Source: Pollenia angustigena (taxonomy: Eukaryota > Arthropoda > Insecta > Diptera > Polleniidae). From it: a stretch of DNA of 64,000 nt. The number at the start of each line of letters is the position of its first letter. The stretch's first letter is position 1. Positions 32,631-44,180 of the stretch are shown here, piece by piece. The notes beneath the pieces are model-generated. The model saw only the letters and a list, made by a program, of their open reading frames with translations. It was not told where the DNA came from and did no database searches. Position numbers and translations under genes: made by a program. The stretch is taken from assembly GCA_930367215.1 (NCBI GenBank), contig OV884059.1, positions 8,146,945 to 8,210,944 of the forward strand. The letters run 5' to 3'.

Positions 32631-34778
32631 CCTGTGCCCATGTTCTGTAACTCTCACGTCGAGAAAGTTTTCGATTGAAATGTGTGAAATGAAACAAAAA
32701 TGCCATAAATTGAAACTAACAGCTGTTTTTCTGACTTAACAGTGTCTGTAACTTTTTTTGGCGAGTACAAGCTGTCTCGTAAGGAAATTACTCGCCAATT
32801 TACAGAAAAATTGTGTCTGTAACATTTTTGTGAGAAAAGTTCCCGCTTTGAACTGTCAAATAAACTCACGAATAAAAATGGGGCGAGAAAAAATTTTTAC
32901 ACTAAAAAACAATTAAAAATGCAAAGAATAATAATAATATTTTGTTTTTGGCACATTTTTCATTGTTTTATTATTTTGCTTTTTACATTTTTATAAAATA
33001 TACGAATGTCTTCAAAGCCCGTTTGCAAACAACAAACATTAAAGTCGCTCTTTACAGAATTTGTTATAGCCGACGCACAGTAGCGCCCGTAGAGCAAACG
33101 AGGTTGCAAAAATCAAAATTTTCATGAGCACCGACGAAGTTTTGAATAAACTCATGTTATAGGAAACTTTTCAACGATTTCAAATCTGCCACTCTTAATA
33201 ATATCACATTTTTAGTTTAGAAGATATAGCCGTTCAAAGTTGACCGACTTTCGGTTTTCAAAAAAACACACAATTTTTAGTAAATTTGTTGCGATTTCAG
33301 GTGTAATATCACGAAAAATAGGTAACGAATCGCCTTATTTTTTGTTTGTATTGATTGATGCATTTATTAAATGTGTAATGATAAAAAAAAAATGAACTGT
33401 TTGCTTTGTGTTTCTCCTGGTAAATCACTATTTAAAAACTATCCGTTTTTTCACTATTTTTCAACTTTGACGGAAAATAACAAAAATCTATATTTTTCTA
33501 TATTTGCCATATTTGCAAAATCTGTTCTTTGATTATTTCTTTACATAATTCAAAAATTTTATCTGCCCGTACGTGCCCGTTTGGCTTCTAGAGGTAAAAA
33601 AGGTTAAAAAGACATGGTTGCCATACTAATATTGCGGTTTAATAAAATTCTTTAATTTGGCCCCTACAGCGCGTAGGATGCTCCTAGATGGGTCAAATGT
33701 ATGACCAACCCCACTTTATTATTTATTGCCGAATTTCGGTTTTTTTAGTTATTTCAATAAACTAAACCATTTTTGAGTTACGCGAATATATGCTGTGCAG
33801 CGCCTTACATTTTCGAAATAACGGTATATCTTGAAAACAAGAGCTAATTTAAAAAAACGGTTAGCACCACTGAATTCAGCGTCCCCAATTAGGGTGAAAT
33901 GCCAGGTGCGCGGCATTCGAGTTATCGAGTATTCGAGTTATTCGAGTTATTGAAGAAATAAGCTCAACACATTCGGCTAATTCGGCGAAATTATGACATT
34001 TTGAGTATGACATAACTTTTGAAAAAAAAATTTTAAAATTTTTTTTCGTTCATATATGTTCCTTATAAGATAAAAGGAACATTCTCACCAAATTTCATTA
34101 AAATCGGAAGGGGTCGTGTCCCACTCTTGGTCGTTTTGACATGGAATTACCCATATACCGAAAATACAGAAAATTGAAAAAATAAATTTAAAAAAAAAAA
34201 ATTTTTTTTTTTAATTTGTTGGGTAATAATTTAGAACCCTAAAGAAAAAAAAAATAAAAACAATCTAAAAATGTAAAAATAATTTTTTTTTAGGTACCAT
34301 AAAATTGATTTTTCTACTAATTTTAACTTTGATAACCCATAAGTAGGCCCCTACACAGCGTAGCACCCTTTTCAAATGCACATTTCATAGGCTGAACAGT
34401 TATCTATCATATGCTGTTTAAACTGTTCAATTACCTTATTCGGTTCAAAAGATATGATTTTTGCAACGAAAAAACTCAAATGGCGCCACTGTGCGACGGT
34501 TGTATTTTCCCCGCCTTCGTTGAAAAATTTTCAATTTATTAAATTTTGGTCGCCGTCAACGATATGTGCTACTGGCGTTCTGAACGTCTGCAATGTCACA
34601 TTGGCTTCGAGTGCAATATTATGACATTTATTACGTAACGACGTAATCTCTTTTGATAGTTTTCGACATGAGTTACAGACACACATTTTTCTCACTTTTC
34701 GAGAAACGATGGAATATTTTGTTTCACATCTTTTCGATGCAAGAAGTTCTCCCTAAAGTTACAGAACATGGGTACTGG
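32631..34778. mobile_element. 2.1-kb TIR element without recognisable transposase
   Basis: Inverted ends match at 20 of 22 positions (32631-32652, 34757-34778), with a perfect core CCCATGTTCTGTAACT. Near each end is an inverted subterminal TGTGTCTGTAAC with GTGAGAAAA close by. Inside, GGCCCCTACA-AGCGTAG occurs twice (about 33659 and 34347). No frame longer than about 75 codons and no domain. No clear target duplication, so the superfamily is open. Confidence 0.7.
33905..33960 (+). repeat. ATTCGAGTTAT short tandem repeat
   Basis: Four irregular copies of a 9-11 bp unit around TTCGAGTTAT. Confidence 0.6.
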
Positions 34779-35460
34779 TTGACCATTCTGGGAAAATGCC
34801 CATATGAAATATTGCCAATACAATTTCAATAAAACAAACCGACCTAAAGATCTGTAAAAAAGGATTTTCCGATAGGATGGTTTCATCACTGATATTAAAG
34901 GTCTAGTGGGTGGTGCTACCATATTTTTGTTATTCTAAAAATTCTATAAACTTTCAATTAACTTTTTATAGATTATTAAAAAGTTATCAACTGTTTTGCT
35001 GACTGTTAGTAAAAATTGTTTATTAAATGTATTTTCTTATTAAGTATTCAACCATGAAAAACACTTGACTAACAATTTTTTTTTTTTAATTCTTTTAACT
35101 TTAAAATGTTTAATTTATGTATGTATGTATGTGTGTGTTTTAAATTGCCAGCATATTTTATACTTTGTTCTTTATTACATTTTTACAACCCAGTTTTTTT
35201 TTTTTTTTGTTGTAAAATAAATCTTAAATAATTATATTTAATAACTTAACAATTGCATAAACTGAAAAAACTTAACTTTTTAAAGCAATTAATGTTGAAA
35301 GTCTTTTGTAAAAATCGAAATTATAAAGTTACTTTTGAAAAAAAATCTTTTAAATCTGTTTAAAACTGCAATTTAAGGAGATGTTTGCCTTTTATTTTGG
35401 AGTTTTAAAAGATATTACAAGGTTGCACAATATATTAAATAAAATCAAAAGTAGTTTAAG
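34779..35460. other. No feature recognised
   Basis: AT-rich, with a TATG microsatellite near 35117-35131. Confidence 0.5.
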
Positions 35461-35463
35461 TTA

Positions 35464-35605
35464 GAGCTGGTTCACACACGTCAAGTTTGACTCGTCAAGT
35501 GTTGAGCTTTTAGGAGAGAAGGGAAAAGAGAATGCAATTTCTTTTCCCCTCTCTCCTAAAAACTCGAGACTTGACGAGTCAAACTTGACGTGTGTGAACC
35601 GGCAC
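35464..35605. mobile_element. Foldback MITE, GTGCCGGTTCACAC family, copy 1 (TTA target)
   Basis: Inverted arms of about 40 bp share GGTTCACACACGTCAAGTTT and flank a purine/pyrimidine-rich core. TTA lies on both sides (35461-35463, 35606-35608). A second copy is at 45865-46006. Confidence 0.85.
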
Positions 35606-35606
35606 T

Positions 35607-35856
35607 TATATCGACCCCTTTGCGCGAAATTATCGTATACGCCATTTTTGTTGAAATTGAGTTTTTGATGCAATCTTGTTCAACATTCAAAGAGACGTCA
35701 CCAGACAAAATATTGTAGGCAAATTCCACTTCGTTGTTCCAAAAATTTAATGTATATTTTCATTTTTATATTGCAAGCGAAAGCAGAGAAAAATGACTAT
35801 ACTGTAAAATTTGGGTTTTGTAGCATACGATAATTTCGTGCAAAGGGGTCGATATA
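35607..35856. mobile_element. MITE with ATATCGACCCCT ends (copy 2)
   Basis: Inverted arms of 34 bp (35607-35640, 35823-35856) share TATATCGACCCCTTTGC and CGAAATTATCGTAT with two mismatches. The outer 12 bases match the element at 689. It abuts the preceding MITE with no spacer. Confidence 0.85.
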
Positions 35857-36045
35857 TTACGCTAAAAGAAATATTTTGTAGTGAGTTGACAAAATTGTAC
35901 AATACGAAGATGTGTGCGTTGGCTTAGTTTTCTTTTGCAAATATTGAATGAAAAATTGTGCCATAAATATATTTTATATTCCGCAACTAATTGTGAAGTA
36001 TGTATGTAATTATAAAAGTAATAAAGTATTAATTAATATTCTTTA

Positions 36046-36214
36046 AGGCCCAGTTAGCCGGGAGTAACAGTGACCTTACCGTAAAAAAGTAAGATCAATC
36101 TATTTCTTTCAGATTGAGACGTAACATCTTACTGCTATCATCTAATTGCTTTACATACAACAAAATGAATCAGCTGATTTTTAACGTTACTGTTACTCCC
36201 GGCTAACTGAGCCT
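36046..36214. mobile_element. PIF/Harbinger-like MITE (TTA target)
   Basis: Inverted ends of 28 bp, differing at one position, share CAGTTAGCCGGGAGTAACAG. TTA flanks both sides (36043-36045, 36215-36217). 169 bp. Confidence 0.88.
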
Positions 36215-36905
36215 TTAGTAGATGGGTTCCTTAAACTAAACAAATTTTGTAAATAATACCAGAATGTACTAATAAAGTGATCTCACAAGCGCAGCTTTTT
36301 GCAGTGATTTTCTTCGTGTGTGACGTTTGGTGTCATTATTTTTGTTTATTTACCTTTTTTAATAAGGCATTTTGACATTTGCCGTCTCAATTCTAGCAAC
36401 AAAATGTCTGTTGTTTTTTCCATTGTTTCATTGTTGTAGTACTGAGGTAGGTCACTTTGTTTATACATTTTGAATAATACAAAATATTCAGAATTTTTTT
36501 TATATAAATTTGATATATTTAAAGTTTTTAGACAGTTCTTACTAAAAGATTCTAAGAATATTTTGAAGTTGAAAATAAACAGCCAAATTTGAGTAATTTT
36601 GGTGCATTTCTGATCCTTCTTTTGAAATAACACAAAATATTGTACGAGCACAAAATTTGAAAAATTAAATAAATGGATTTCTAACGTAAGTTAGTTAGTG
36701 GGCCGCTTAAGAGAACGATAATGAGTGACTTGTTGTCGTATTGGGAATTTATACAACATTCGCTTAGTTTCTTCTGAAAAATCGGCTTTTTTCCTGAAAC
36801 GATTGGCTGTTTTGTCAGGGAAAGTAGAAGCAGGGATGTAACTTTGGACACTCTAGAAAAATTTAGAAGATTATTTTACTGACTTTCTATTTATTCACAC
36901 ACAGC
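36215..36905. other. No feature recognised
   Basis: AT-rich. The reverse open stretch 36346-36651 shows no domain. Confidence 0.5.
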
Positions 36906-37190
36906 ATTTGTGCTGATGTTCTTAATACCCTTAAATATTGGTCCTATTTAGATCTACCTTTTAGTATACCGATCGACTCTGAATCAGTTTTTGAGTCAGT
37001 CTTACGATATCCGTCCTGCTGGTTATCTGTCCATGTAAACCTTGTGCGCAAAGTAAAAATTTAAAGATAATTTAACAGAATTTTGTACATAGTTTCTAAT
37101 TGTCACGAGGACCAAGAATATTGAAAATACGAATAGTCTTTGTGATCATAAACCGTCATATTATGTTGGTATATAGATAACATTTGGCCC
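36906..37190 (+). mobile_element. DINE-like repeat fragment (group B)
   Basis: TATACCGATCGACTCTGAATC, a degenerate GTCCGTCCTGCTGG block and TGTCCATGTAAACCTTGTGC match the element at 37443. Both termini are missing. Confidence 0.7.
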
Positions 37191-37442
37191 AAAATTGTTT
37201 TATTGCAATCTTAATCATCTTTTAAAACTTTAATTACACGAATTTATTTTAAAATTATCAAGTTAATTACTAAAAATTGCTCTTTTAATGAAGCCTTATC
37301 AATAAATTGTATATTAAATGTGGTGATAAACAAAAAAATATTTCGGTCTCCTTACCTATTTATACAAGTTACTTTATAATTTTTTCAAAAACTTATTTTA
37401 ACTTAAACTATTTTCCTAAAATTATTTTAAATTTCCCTATTA

Positions 37443-37925
37443 TTTATACCCACACCACAATAGTGGAGACCCACCTTAAAGTATACCGATCGGCTCAGAA
37501 TCACTTTGTCACTGAGTCGAACTAACGATGTCCGTCCGGCTGGCTGGCAGGCTGGCTGGCTGTCCATGTAACCTTGTGCGCAAAGTACAGGTCGCAATTT
37601 TGGAGATAATTTGATAAAATTTGGGACATAGAATTGGCACAAGGACCAAGCCTATTGAAAATGTCCCGATTTTAATGAAATTTAAAACATAGATAGATCC
37701 ATATCTATATGGACACATAAGCTACACAGTTTTTCAAAAATAGGACCACAAGGGGAGGTAGGGGGCAATTTCTGCCTCTCACAAACTTTCAACCCGATTT
37801 TAATGAAGTTTATGAACATAGAGAACTCCATATTTATATGGACATATAAGCATGATGTGTTTTTAATACTGTGGTGTAGGGTATCATATGGTCCGTCTTG
37901 ACCGACTATACTTTCTTACTTGTTT
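37443..37925 (+). mobile_element. DINE-1/HINE-like element (group B)
   Basis: Begins TTTATACCCACACCACAATAG and ends GTGGTGTAGGGTATC, then a GGTCCGTCTTGACC hairpin and ACTTTCTTACTTGTTTT. The body contains GGCTGGCTGGCTGTCCATG and CTTGTGCGCAAAGTACAGGT, shared with 62781 and 36906. Non-coding. Confidence 0.82.
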
Positions 37926-39340
37926 TATTTGATTTTCCCCAAAGATTTATACAAATAATACAATTTTCTAAAATTCTATTACTTCCCTTGTATTTATAAA
38001 ACAAAAAATAGTAAGTGGCAACTCTGCTTTGTTGTTAACATAACAATTTAATGGAAGGCATAATTTTGCATAAATTTAAAGCATACTTTTAGGACGTTAA
38101 ATAAATTTAACAGTCTTGTTGTATTTTGCATTTAAAAATGTTATCAATGTTATTAACAAAATTATTTGAAGGTTAATTTCTCAATTTAATTTAAATATTT
38201 TGTTTGCGGTTTTTGCTGCGCTGCCACTTCTTAAATTTCTTCTTAATGTTTTAATTTTCCCTAAACCCCCTTCAACAATGGATGCTTTTTGCTAGTGCGG
38301 TACTATTAATATTTTTTCTAAAGTCGCTGAAACCACAATCTAAAATTTGTTATATAATTCCATTTGTTCGCTTTGATTTTAATAGCAATTTTTATAAATA
38401 AATTAAATTTGTTAGCTATGTAATAGATTTTTTAGCTATTGTTTTATATGTATATAAAGTAAAGCAGGTTATTTTTTTGCTTTTAGTAGTATTTGTGGTT
38501 ATAGATAGAGGTCTTACAGCAAATGAGCGATTTGTAATGCACAAAATCGCTAATAGAAACAAATTCTATAATAAATTTTTAATATCATTAATCTTTCTAA
38601 AGCAATTTGGTAATACATACTTACATATTGAACCTTTCTATAGAAAAATGTAAATATGGAAATTTCTTCTACAGAAAACTTTTAATATCTATCGCAAAAA
38701 TTTCTAGATACAACTTTCAAATTGCAATATTTTCTATAGAAAGCTTGTAAAATAGCAAACTTTATTTTTTAAAAGAAAATATAACTACCTACTGTTGCTA
38801 TAGAAAGCTTTAAATATTGCAAATTTTTAAACAGTATACATACATACATTTTATATTGCAAATATGATTTTCTGATTTTGCTTCAAAGAGTTACCAGATC
38901 TGTTAAAATCAAGTAGAGAATAGTAAATAGTAGATTGTATATAAAAGGTTCCAAAACTATTAATTTATTTGTTCTAATTACTTAACGGTTTATGTAAAAA
39001 GTTTTTCTCTAAACTGGAGTGACTTTAAGAGTTGCCATACTAAAAAGTTTTCACCTGTAGTTTGAAAGACTAATGTGATGTTTCCAAATGACAGGCAAGT
39101 GATTTTGTAGTTAAATGTACATATGTATATGAAAAGCACGCAGTTTTTTGAGTGCATAATCACTTGACTGTTACTAAGAAACAACACATAAAACTGCCTT
39201 CTAAACACATATTGCTTTATGGTGCAACAATGTCACAAATATTAACAAAGTAAGGCCCTCTTAAATTCCTCTGTTTCTCAACTGATATGCAAACAAACGC
39301 AACTGGCGCATTATTAAAATTGACAATTCTTTGTGGGAAA
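37926..39340. other. AT-rich DNA with repeated TTTCTATAGAAA-type words
   Basis: Between 38630 and 38830, TTCTATAGAAA or close variants occur several times with AAATATTGCAAA-like words between, suggesting an eroded local repeat. No gene. Confidence 0.4.
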
Positions 39341-40210
39341 AATTTACATGAGCACTTGCCATATTGCCTCATGTTGGATCTGAACTTCTGGGTGACAAAC
39401 AATGCGTTTACCAACCGTCCCTGAGTGTGAGATCAACCAGCGCGCACAGGTAGTTATTAAAGTGCGAAGATGGACCTATCTTACCTCTGCTCTTTTTGAA
39501 AATATGCTGGCAGCATCTGTTGAGTAGCAAAAGCACATAGGGATGATCCTCCCTCAGGCCGAACACGCCCACAAGTGGTGAAAAATCAGCCATTTAGTGG
39601 GATTTTCGGGAATTCCCTTCCCGCGACTTTTGCTAGTAAATCACAAGCACCACGACGAAAACATATTTTCAAGGACAGCCTTCCTGAAAAACATAAAGAA
39701 TTTTCCGGAAGAAGCATACTCTCGGAGGCCTCAACCAAGAATAAGTCGACCAACTAACCGGGGGCTAGTAACTCCCGTGGTAACAAATAGGTTCTCTGGT
39801 CAGCCGTGATAGCTTGATATCTTTTTATATCTGTCAATGTTGCATTTTTTCGAATCCCAGGTATTAACTTTACCGGAATTGCTTAGAGAATGTAACACCA
39901 GAAGGTGAAATGGAGGGCTCACAACTGGGGGCTACCATCTATTGCGATGCGAAACAAAATGCTAGCAAATCTAGGGATTGGTACACTTTATTCCGTTTGC
40001 ACATTTGTCTTTCGCATCTTTTTATTTTTTACTTTTCGCAGATCATCACTTTATTTAATTTAAATTTTCCAATCTTAAACTTTTTTTACATATTTAAACA
40101 TTTCTTTACTTCCTCAAAATATTTTCGAAATTAATTTTTTGTCTTGCTTCCCTTTAGCTGTGAGCCCACCAAATATTCTTAAGGTGATCCCTACTAACCC
40201 CCGGGGGTAT
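39341..40210. other. GC-richer unclassified block, possible retroelement remnant
   Basis: Balanced base composition and short open stretches on both strands (39408-39593 reverse, 39575-39809 forward) set this apart from its surroundings. AACTGGGGGCTACCATC and ACTAACCGGGGGCTAGTA look like retroelement leader sequence, but I see no domain. TTAAGGTGATCCCTAC (about 40178) is shared with the LINE fragment at 55363. Low confidence. Confidence 0.3.
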
Positions 40211-41931
40211 TGTATTTGTATGTATTTGATTTGCAGTGTTGTAAAGTAAAATTGCTTGATTTAAACACTGATTTGACGTTGCATACCGAGGTTAAGAAGG
40301 CAGCCTTACTTTCAAGTTTTTGCAGTTATTTTTGAAAATTGTTGGAATATGTTACAAAATATTAAAAAAAAAAAAAATTTATGGAAACATTGTAAGCATT
40401 TTATTGTGTTTATAATAAATATAATTTTCTTTATAACTTTTTAACAGTTTTAATACTTTACTTTTCTTGTCTTTAACCCAATTAACACAATAATAATTCC
40501 CTTGAATACTGTAAATTAGCTTTCCAAATAAAAGTTGTATGCAGATTGATAAATTTATTTCAATTTAAAGTGTGTGAATTTCGTTAATAAAATTTGTTAA
40601 AAAAAAAACATTTATTTCATGCTTCCGTTATAATTAATGCAAATAATTTGATCTTCTTAAAATTTACCTGAACAAAAAGAATGAAATAAAAAGAAACGTG
40701 CCACAGCACTACAATTTTGCATTTTTTTTTTTAGTCTACAGATTTAAATGCCAACATTATTTTATTATTAACAAACAAACAAAAAAAAATTTACGTCTTT
40801 TTTATTATTGTTATAATTTTAAAAATATTTATTTTTGTTATAATTATATGATGTGATCAGTCACACGTTAAGAAGTAAAAAAAGGAACAAAAAAAGTTAT
40901 AATACAAAAATTTTTTTTTTAATAACAAATGCATACAACAGTGAAGAGTGGTTTGTTTATTGTCAGTAGCAGTAGTTGCAGTAATAAATATAAGTGGCAG
41001 CATTGTTTTGCAATTGCTGTTGTAAAAGTTTAAGAACAACAACAACAATTATTATATGATGACATTGTTTGTGTTCAAGATCATTAATCTTTATATTGTT
41101 ATAATTGTTTTTGTTGTCATTGTCTTCAATTCTGTTAAAGAAGAAGCAGAACAACAACAAAAAGTTAAATTTCTTACTACTGTCTGTTTTGACGTCTGTC
41201 ATATATTTTTGATATATCTTCTTCTTCACTTTAAATGATAGCTTTAGTTTATTGTAGGTCAATGTCTTAACTCAATGAATTGTTTTGAAATTTTTCTTAA
41301 TTGTAGATTTTTTTTGTTCAAATTTCTTTAAATAAAATAATAAAAATAAACAAAATATTTTTATATTGGCATATAAATGCTATTTTGTTGAAAATAATTG
41401 TTATTTGTCTAGGTTTCTTAATTGCAGATTAATAAACACTGTATAAATTTTATTTTTAAGAAAATGATAAAAACATAGTTTTTCTTTTTATAGGTAGTAA
41501 GAAGAAGAAAAAAAAAATTTTTAAAGTACGTTTATGATTTAAACAAAAACATCAAATGTTTAAAAGTATTATCAAAAGCGTTTTTTTATAAAATAAATTA
41601 TATAAATAACAAGTCAACGCTTAAGAAAACTTATACACTCTCTTTTTGATCGCTTTTCAAATATCAAGTCTAAATACTAACTGCCTTATTCATAAAAAAT
41701 AAAACAAGTTTGACATTTTCTTAAAATAAATTTCAAATTGATTTTAATTTTTTGTGAATACGGCAGTTAATATTGAAATACTTTTCTCCCAGCTTTTAAT
41801 TAATATTTCATTAGTGTCAGCATTTACGATCCTACACAATCGTACCATTCACTCGCACAAAAAAACTGACAAAACTCTCTACGACATAAAAGAAAATGTT
41901 TCACACGATTTGTTTGACACATCCTATGTTT
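40211..41931. other. No feature recognised
   Basis: AT-rich, with ACAACAACA microsatellite-like patches (41035-41048, 41150-41160). No supported gene. Confidence 0.5.
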
Positions 41932-42074
41932 GTCTGGCTTAACACCATGAAAATTTTCTTTCAGAAAGTCTGAGTTTATTGGTGAGAGGAGAAGAGAACA
42001 TGCCATTTTTCTTTCCTCTTTCATCAACAAACTGAGACTTTCTGAAGGAAAACTTTCATAGTGTAAACCCAGAC
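41932..42074. mobile_element. Foldback MITE, GTCTGG...TTAACAC ends
   Basis: Inverted arms extend inward from GTCTGGCTTAACACC on the left and, on the complement of the right end, GTCTGGGTTTACACT. TTT is present on both sides. The core AGAACATGCCATTTTTC resembles the core of the family at 35464 and 45865. Confidence 0.75.
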
Positions 42075-42479
42075 TTTATAAATTTTAGTCCGGCAACTTC
42101 ATAACCTTGAGTTATGACACTATTACATAAGTATATAAAATTTTTTAAATTTTTTCAATGGCAGTTCACGGATTTCTATAAATAACTTAAATTTCATATA
42201 CAAAAACTCGTATCCTAATTTTTCTATAGAAAAATCACAATAGTGTACCTTAAGTGCAATAAATAAAGATTTCTGTAAATTGTATACCTACATACATAAA
42301 TATTAATTCAATCTGCTTAATGCCTTTTACAAATGGTGGTTTCTAACGTCCGATAGCACTTAAAATTGTGAAAAATTTCACAAAAAATACATTGCATCAA
42401 CATTAAAAAAAATATGTCTATATAACTTTTTTTGAAAACGGAAGTAAAAACATATGTCAACATTTCAATGAAAAAACTA

Positions 42480-42780
42480 GCAGATACCCAGTGAGTGCTA
42501 CTACGCTCACTTCCCCTTGTAGTCCTATTTAGAAAACATACAAAGCTTTTATGCCTATCTAAATAGGGATCTATCTATGTTTTAAATTGCATTAAAATCG
42601 GTTGGATTGTTTCGGAGTGACAAATTGTGTCCGCGCACCCCTCATTCCATTCGTGGTCCTAGTTTTTCGATATTTTTTTTTTGTCTAAACCGTAAGTGAA
42701 AGTATCCTTTCCAACACATGTAATGGTTTGTAAATTGGTTAAGTGGTTCTCGAGTTATAAAATAACGAACATAGGACAAT
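42480..42780 (-). mobile_element. DINE-like repeat fragment (group B), reverse strand
   Basis: The reverse complement has the TAGGACCACRARKGG and ATAGATAGATCC blocks of 37660-37760. Termini missing. Confidence 0.5.
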
Positions 42781-42796
42781 TTATTTGTATATGTAT

Positions 42797-43051
42797 ATCG
42801 CTCATTTGCTGCAACATCGTCATCACTCAAAAAAATACATTACGAAATTAAAGTATTTATACTTTAAAGTCTTTGATTTGCCCGCAACATTTAGAAAAAA
42901 ACTCCTCATTATCTTCAAACGTTTAAAGCGTAAAAGATATAAATATGAATTTTATACACAATATAAAGAAAAACAATACGAACAATTTGGCATCCTTAAC
43001 TCCAAAATTTAATTTTTTTAATTATAACGACGTTGCAGCAAATGAGAAATA
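42797..43051. mobile_element. MITE with GCTCATTTGCTGCAAC ends
   Basis: CTCATTTGCTGCAAC (about 42801) is inverted as GTTGCAGCAAATGAG near 43033-43047. The 75-codon open stretch inside is Lys-rich and has no domain. Confidence 0.65.
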
Positions 43052-43076
43052 TGTAAATAGAGCTTGGAATGTTATA

Positions 43077-43134
43077 GTTGAAGAGCAAGCTTATGTAGGT
43101 AAGTAAAGTTACCTACATAAGTTGGCTCTTCAAC
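43077..43134. repeat. Compact hairpin, 26-bp arms
   Basis: GTTGAAGAGCAAGCTTATGT on the left and its near-complement on the right, with a 6-nt loop and two mismatches. Confidence 0.75.
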
Positions 43135-43494
43135 CTGTTGCTAGTTTTGGCCTGTCTAATAAATGTGCGTGCTCTCTCCAGTTTGTAATACCAAAGGCGT
43201 GCTTGTCTTAGGCCTTTCGCCGGAATCGAATATGTTAATTACAATTTTACTGTAGTTTTCTTTATATCGTAAAATGTTTTTTTTTATCTCTGTTTACATA
43301 AAAATAATAAAATTAAATTTATTAGTTGAAAAATTAAACAAATGGCAGCATTTCTTCTAAAAACACTCTTGACAACCCAATATTTACTGATTGATTGTAC
43401 AAAAAGTCAGGAACTTTATGTTTTGTTTTCACAATATTTCTATGTGATATCTGATAAATCAAACTTATTGTTAATAGCACGTTATTCCAGTACT
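43135..43494. other. No feature recognised
   Basis: Short AT-rich stretch; an open frame here continues into the LINE remnant but shows no domain. Confidence 0.4.
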
Positions 43495-44180
43495 AGGAAG
43501 TTAACTATAAACTTCTTTATAGATATTCAGGCGGCAATCAGGGCGATATCCACAGAATAAACATACTCTTCGATCGTCCAAGAGTGTAAGGACTCAATAG
43601 ATAGACTTGGTGCCAATAGAAGAGTTAACATCTACAGGGCTCGTGGCCACTAGGGCAAAGAAGGTAACGAGGAGGCAGACAACTTAGCGAAACGGGGCGT
43701 TAAATTACCGTATAGCAGAGTAATAGACATTCCAATACCGATTCGTAATATTAAGAGAGATACAGACTCTACTATACAAAGACAATCTGAGGCGGCTTAA
43801 GGAAACACCAAAACGTGAAAGGTATCCAAAGTAATGTGGAGATCCTATGATCCAAAGTCGACTAAACTTCTTCTATCGCTACCGAGAAAATAATGCAGGC
43901 TTCTTTCTGATCGGTTTTATAACGACTCACTGTTGGAAGGCAGCATACGCCAAAAGGGCGTGGGAACTGACTAGTGACAACCGTAGATTCTGTGGGGTAA
44001 AAAGAGATTGTGGAGCACATACTCTGATACTGTCCGGCACTTATACGCCCCAGAGCGAACTGTATGGGAGATCACTACTTCCAAGATCTTGGGAAAATCC
44101 TTGGAACTGGACTAATGAGACTTCTAGCATTCGTCAAGAGAGTGTGGAGTACTAAGTTTAATCTTATAAAAAAAAAAAAA
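43495..44180 (+). pseudogene. Non-LTR retrotransposon 3' remnant: RNase H domain and poly(A)
   Basis: One frame reads IDIQAAIRAIST, stop, then QECKDSIDRLG..VNIYRARGH, stop, GKEGNEEADNLAKRG. These are the DSQAA, PGH-GIEGNE and EAD-LAKRG blocks of the RNase H domain in I-type and related LINEs; DSQ is changed to DIQ and the Ser after GH is now a stop. After a frameshift the sequence continues (GFITTHC, FCG) as in the C-terminal tail. A 12-nt A run (44168-44179) may be the poly(A) tail. The 5' part, including reverse transcriptase, is absent, as is typical of 5'-truncated LINE copies. Confidence 0.85.

Noticed and set aside
43077..43134. microRNA precursor
   Set aside because: Arms are almost perfectly paired and resemble a foldback transposon remnant; no evidence of a mature product.
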